Shown here piece by piece: positions 60,881-64,000 of a DNA stretch of 64,000 nucleotides; positions within the stretch are counted from its first letter, which is position 1; each line of letters begins with the position of its first letter. Origin of the DNA: Neorhizobium galegae (GTDB lineage Bacteria > Pseudomonadota > Alphaproteobacteria > Rhizobiales > Rhizobiaceae). A program made the position numbers and the translations under genes. The notes under the pieces were generated by a model. That model searched no databases and was not told the origin of the DNA. It was given only the letters and a program-made list of their open reading frames with translations. The DNA lies in assembly GCF_021391675.1 (NCBI RefSeq), contig NZ_CP090095.1, forward strand, positions 1,369,501 to 1,433,500, written 5' to 3'.

Positions 60881-62383
60881 TCAGCCGTTGCTGGCCAGAA
60901 CCGAAACCTTGCGCCCCATCGTCTCGCCGTCCTTGTCGAGCAGGCGGGTGGGGTAGTCGCCGGTAAAGTAGTGGTCGGTGAATTGCGGGCGGGCGTTGTT
61001 GCGGTCTTCCCCGCCGACGGCGCGATAGAGGCCGTTGATCGACAGGAATTCGAGGCTGTCCGCGCCGATATACCGGCACATGGCTTCCAGGCTGTCGTAC
61101 TGGTTGGCGAGCAGCTTGTCGCGGTCCGGCGTGTCGATGCCGTAGAAGTCCGGATAATAGATCATCGGGCTGGCGACGCGCAGATGCACTTCCTTGGCGC
61201 CGGCATCGCGGATCATCCGCACGATCTTCAGAGACGTCGTGCCGCGCACCACCGAATCGTCGACTAGCACGACGCGCTTGCCCTCGATCATCGCCCGGTT
61301 GGCGGAATGCTTGAGCTTGACGCCGAAGGCGCGGATCTGCTGGGTCGGCTCGATGAAAGTGCGGCCGACATAGTGGTTGCGGATGATGCCGTATTCGAAC
61401 GGGATGCCGCTTTCCTGGGCGTAACCGAGAGCAGCTGGCGTGCCGCCATCCGGCACCGGCACGACGACGTCGGCTTCAACCGGCGCTTCCTTGGCGAGGT
61501 TGATGCCCATGTTCTTGCGCGCCACATAGACGCTGCGGCCGCCGACGACGGAATCGGGACGGGCGAAATAGACGTATTCGAACAGGCAGAGCCGTTCCGG
61601 CTGGCCGTTGCCGGCCTTGCGGGCGTCGATCGAGATCGAACCGTCCGCCTGGATTTCGCAGATGATGACTTCGCCGTTCTCCACGTCGCGGACGAACTTG
61701 GCCCCGATGATGTCGAGCGCGCAGGTCTCGGACGCGAAGATCGGCTTGCCGTCGAGTTCGCCCATGACCAGCGGGCGGATGCCGGTGGGGTCGCGCGCGG
61801 CGATCAGCTTGGTGCGGGTGACGGCGAGCATCGAATAGCCGCCTTCCATCTGTCGGATCGCGTCGATGAACCGGTCGGCGGTCGACGAATAACGGGAGCG
61901 GGCGATGAGATGCAGGACGACTTCGGTATCGGAGGTCGACTGACAGATGGCGCCGCCGGCGATCAGCTGCCGGCGCAGGGTCAGGCCATTGGTGAAATTG
62001 CCGTTATGGGCAACCGCGATGCCGCCGACCTCAAGTTCGGCAAACAGCGGTTGGACGTTGCGCAGCGCCACCTCGCCGGTGGTCGAATAGCGGTTGTGGC
62101 CAATCGCGATATTGCCGGGCAGGCGGGCAAGGGTGACGGGATCGGTATAATGATCGCCGACGAGGCCCATGCGGCGTTCCGAATGGAAGCGCAAGCCGTC
62201 GAAAGAGACGATACCGGCCGCCTCCTGACCGCGATGCTGCAAGGCATGCAGCCCGAGCGCCGTCAGCGTCGCAGCCTCGGGATGGCCGAGAATGCCGAAC
62301 ACGCCGCATTCTTCATGCAGCGTATCGCCATCCCACTCATTGACGCTGTCTTCGGCGAACGTCTCGGAAACCGCCTGATTCAT
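60881..62383 (-). CDS. purF: amidophosphoribosyltransferase
   Basis: 500 residues from ATG 62383 (AAGGGG). First step of purine synthesis: glutamine and PRPP give phosphoribosylamine. A 25-residue leader ends at LHEECGVFGILG, so Cys26 becomes the N-terminal nucleophile after processing. The PRPP loop is VVLVDDSVVRGTTS (about 365). The end is KVSVLASNG followed by TGA at 60883-60881, which coincides with the IS target duplication, so the protein is unchanged by the insertion. Confidence 0.97.
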   Translation of the reverse strand: MNQAVSETFAEDSVNEWDGDTLHEECGVFGILGHPEAATLTALGLHALQHRGQEAAGIVSFDGLRFHSERRMGLVGDHYTDPVTLARLPGNIAIGHNRYSTTGEVALRNVQPLFAELEVGGIAVAHNGNFTNGLTLRRQLIAGGAICQSTSDTEVVLHLIARSRYSSTADRFIDAIRQMEGGYSMLAVTRTKLIAARDPTGIRPLVMGELDGKPIFASETCALDIIGAKFVRDVENGEVIICEIQADGSISIDARKAGNGQPERLCLFEYVYFARPDSVVGGRSVYVARKNMGINLAKEAPVEADVVVPVPDGGTPAALGYAQESGIPFEYGIIRNHYVGRTFIEPTQQIRAFGVKLKHSANRAMIEGKRVVLVDDSVVRGTTSLKIVRMIRDAGAKEVHLRVASPMIYYPDFYGIDTPDRDKLLANQYDSLEAMCRYIGADSLEFLSINGLYRAVGGEDRNNARPQFTDHYFTGDYPTRLLDKDGETMGRKVSVLASNG

Positions 62384-62439
62384 CTTGGCCCCTTATCCCT
62401 GTGGACAACCTGTCCCTGTCGGAAAAATGGAAAGGCCGG

Positions 62440-62458
62440 CCGGGGAGAACCTCCCCGG
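62440..62458. terminator. hairpin between cvpA and purF
   Basis: CCGGGGA-GAACC-TCCCCGG, a 7-bp stem. On the minus strand a T-rich stretch (CATTTTTCC) follows within 15 bases. It could end cvpA transcripts or attenuate purF. Confidence 0.45.
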
Positions 62459-62537
62459 AAACCAGCCTGTTTTTCACTTGAATGCGAATGATACCACAAA
62501 TGGTGACGTTTTGCGCTGCATCAAGCGCAAGATCGCG

Positions 62538-63125
62538 TCAATTATTTGTCGCAGGCGCGTCGTCTGCCGCCGGCTGATCCTGAGCCGGAGCGCCATCGGT
62601 TGGCGCTGCTCCGCGGCCGAGGATGCGGGCGCGGATTTGCGGCTCGATATCGGCGGGCAGCACGGCTTCGAGGCGGGCGACGAGCGTGTCGAGGAACGGC
62701 TTCGATTTCGCCTGCGTCACCCAGGTCGGCTGGGCGCTGGGCATCACCAGCCAGTTCCAGAACGCGACGGCCACGACGAGCAGCAGGATGCCGCGGGCGG
62801 CGCCGAACAGGAAACCCAGCGTCCGGTCGAGCGCGCCGATGCGGCTGTCGATGATGAAATCAGCGATCCTGGTGGTGATGAACGAGATGATGATCAACGC
62901 GATCAGGAAGATGGCGCCGGCCGACGCGGCGATTGCGATGCGCTCGTCACTCAGGTGCGGCTTCACATAGGGCAGAACCAGGGGGTAGAGGTAATAGGCA
63001 GCGGCGACCGAGCCAGCCCAGCTTGCGATCGACAGCACCTCTCGCGAAAAACCGCGAACCATGGCGAGAACAGCGGAAAACAGCGTCACAGCGATGACGA
63101 TACCATCGAAAATCGTGATGGGCAT
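62538..63125 (-). CDS. cvpA: CvpA family membrane protein
   Basis: 195 residues. Four membrane helices (about 5-25, 33-50, 65-85, 102-125); MPITIFDGIVIAVTLFSAVLAMVRGFSREVLSIASW is the CvpA signature. CvpA was named for colicin V production and is needed for envelope stress resistance in enterics. It is the common neighbour of purF. The Ala/Pro/Asp tail after about 160 is low complexity. Confidence 0.93.
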   Translation of the reverse strand: MPITIFDGIVIAVTLFSAVLAMVRGFSREVLSIASWAGSVAAAYYLYPLVLPYVKPHLSDERIAIAASAGAIFLIALIIISFITTRIADFIIDSRIGALDRTLGFLFGAARGILLLVVAVAFWNWLVMPSAQPTWVTQAKSKPFLDTLVARLEAVLPADIEPQIRARILGRGAAPTDGAPAQDQPAADDAPATNN

Positions 63126-63229
63126 ATATGATCTACTCCAGACTTGCCGACTTCAAGACTTGCCGGCTTCAAGCCCGGCGCCCCGCCTTACCGCAGCCGT
63201 CATACATCAGCGGGCTTGTTAACGGAAGA

Positions 63230-64000
63230 TCAATCATCTTCCGGCGTTTGTCTCAGCTTGGCGGCGGAACCCGCAATGCGGGACACCAGATCCGGCAGGT
63301 CCTCGATCGTCACCCAGCGTCCGTTCGCGCCCTTCGGCACCTCCGCGGACGTGGCCGGCAGCATCGCTCCTGCAAAACCAAGTTTCTCAGCTTCCTTAAG
63401 GCGTTGCGCAGTCTGCGAAACCGGCCGCACCGCGCCCGAGAGGCTGATTTCGCCGAAATAGACGCAATCGGCCGGCAGGGCAAGACCGGCAAGCGAGGAT
63501 ACCAGTGCGGACGCGACCGCAAGGTCGGCCGCAGGCTCGGTGATGCGATAACCGCCCGCGACGTTGAGATACACGTCGTGCTGTCCGAGCTTGACGCCGC
63601 AATGGGCCTCCAGGACCGCGAGAATCATCGACAGGCGCGACGAATCCCAGCCAACCACGGCACGCCGCGGCGTGCCGAGCGAGGTCGGCGCCACCAGCGC
63701 CTGCACCTCGACCAGAACCGGCCGCGTGCCCTCCATGCCGGCAAAGACCGCGGCACCTGGCGATTTCGAATTGCGCTCGCCGAGGAAGAGCTCGGACGGA
63801 TTGGTGACTTCGCGAAGCCCCTTGTCGGACATTTCGAAGACGCCGATCTCGTCGGTCGGCCCAAATCGGTTCTTGACGGTGCGCAGGATGCGGTAGTGGT
63901 GGCCACGATCGCCCTCGAAATAGAGGACCGCATCGACCATGTGCTCGACGACGCGCGGGCCGGCGATCTGGCCTTCCTTGGTGACGTGACCGACGAGGAC
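63230..64000 (-). CDS. radA: DNA repair protein RadA (5' end outside window)
   Basis: The frame runs through the right edge, 256 codons visible. VLVGHVTKEGQIAGPR starts the visible part, followed by VEHMVDAVLYFEGD and the RadA-specific KNRFG motif (TVKNRFGPTDEIGVFEM). The C-terminal Lon-protease-like domain (about 95-235 of the visible part) has YLNVAGGYRITEPAADLAVA but is not proteolytic. RadA is a helicase for recombination intermediates. The zinc finger and Walker A are off the window. Confidence 0.95.
   Translation of the reverse strand, partial: VLVGHVTKEGQIAGPRVVEHMVDAVLYFEGDRGHHYRILRTVKNRFGPTDEIGVFEMSDKGLREVTNPSELFLGERNSKSPGAAVFAGMEGTRPVLVEVQALVAPTSLGTPRRAVVGWDSSRLSMILAVLEAHCGVKLGQHDVYLNVAGGYRITEPAADLAVASALVSSLAGLALPADCVYFGEISLSGAVRPVSQTAQRLKEAEKLGFAGAMLPATSAEVPKGANGRWVTIEDLPDLVSRIAGSAAKLRQTPEDD

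Overview
The window is high-GC chromosomal DNA from an alphaproteobacterium of the Rhizobiaceae (Rhizobium, Neorhizobium, Agrobacterium or Sinorhizobium type). The evidence is the gene order acpS-lepB-rnc-era-recO, the psd-pssA pair, the radA-cvpA-purF-SDR order, many small rhizobial conserved proteins, and intergenic palindromic repeats resembling rhizobial intergenic mosaic elements (RIMEs). I see no rRNA, tRNA, CRISPR array, prophage or plasmid replication genes. One intact insertion sequence is present. The gene at each edge is cut: an FAD oxidoreductase on the left and radA on the right.

1-9.8 kb: FAD oxidoreductase, a GST, a DUF3563 micro-protein, then the housekeeping run DUF2062-acpS-lepB-rnc-era, a PAS protein, a small secreted protein, recO and an MFS carrier. 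10-16.3 kb is an accessory-looking stretch: a DMT transporter, then three divergent regulator/enzyme or regulator/pump pairs (LysR/ABM monooxygenase, HxlR/SDR, TetR/MFS). These are separated by repeats and hairpins, and the TetR/MFS control region carries three clear operators. 16.3-21 kb: GNAT, MOSC, HD hydrolase and a 925-residue DUF2339 membrane protein in one minus-strand run.

21.5-33 kb: a Tat-exported binding protein with its ABC ATPase and permease, a HIT-like protein, a ParS/RES toxin-antitoxin pair, MscS, a phosphatase-HD-YgfZ operon, small secreted or cytosolic rhizobial proteins, a Nudix hydrolase, and a RelE-like toxin/antidote pair with an operator inside its promoter. 33-45 kb: YnfA, an SRAP DNA-protein crosslink protein ending in a possible sliding-clamp-binding motif, LysE, phosphatidylethanolamine synthesis (psd-pssA), AraC/SDR, an LLM flavoenzyme, a 46-residue membrane peptide downstream of an Atm1-type exporter, and a large LysM protein.

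45-64 kb: a LOG-family hydrolase, cupin, RarD, a PCMT-like methyltransferase, a pentapeptide-repeat protein, RsgA, citramalate synthase, and a coupled operon of DUF559, three GFA-family paralogues and a prolyl aminopeptidase. Then come a VOC protein, cysS, small membrane and cytosolic proteins, an SDR, an IS5-family element inserted exactly at the purF stop codon, purF, cvpA and radA. Most genes are ordinary core functions. The best leads are the repeat architecture, the IS/purF junction, the two toxin-antitoxin control regions, the GFA triplet and the SRAP C-terminus.
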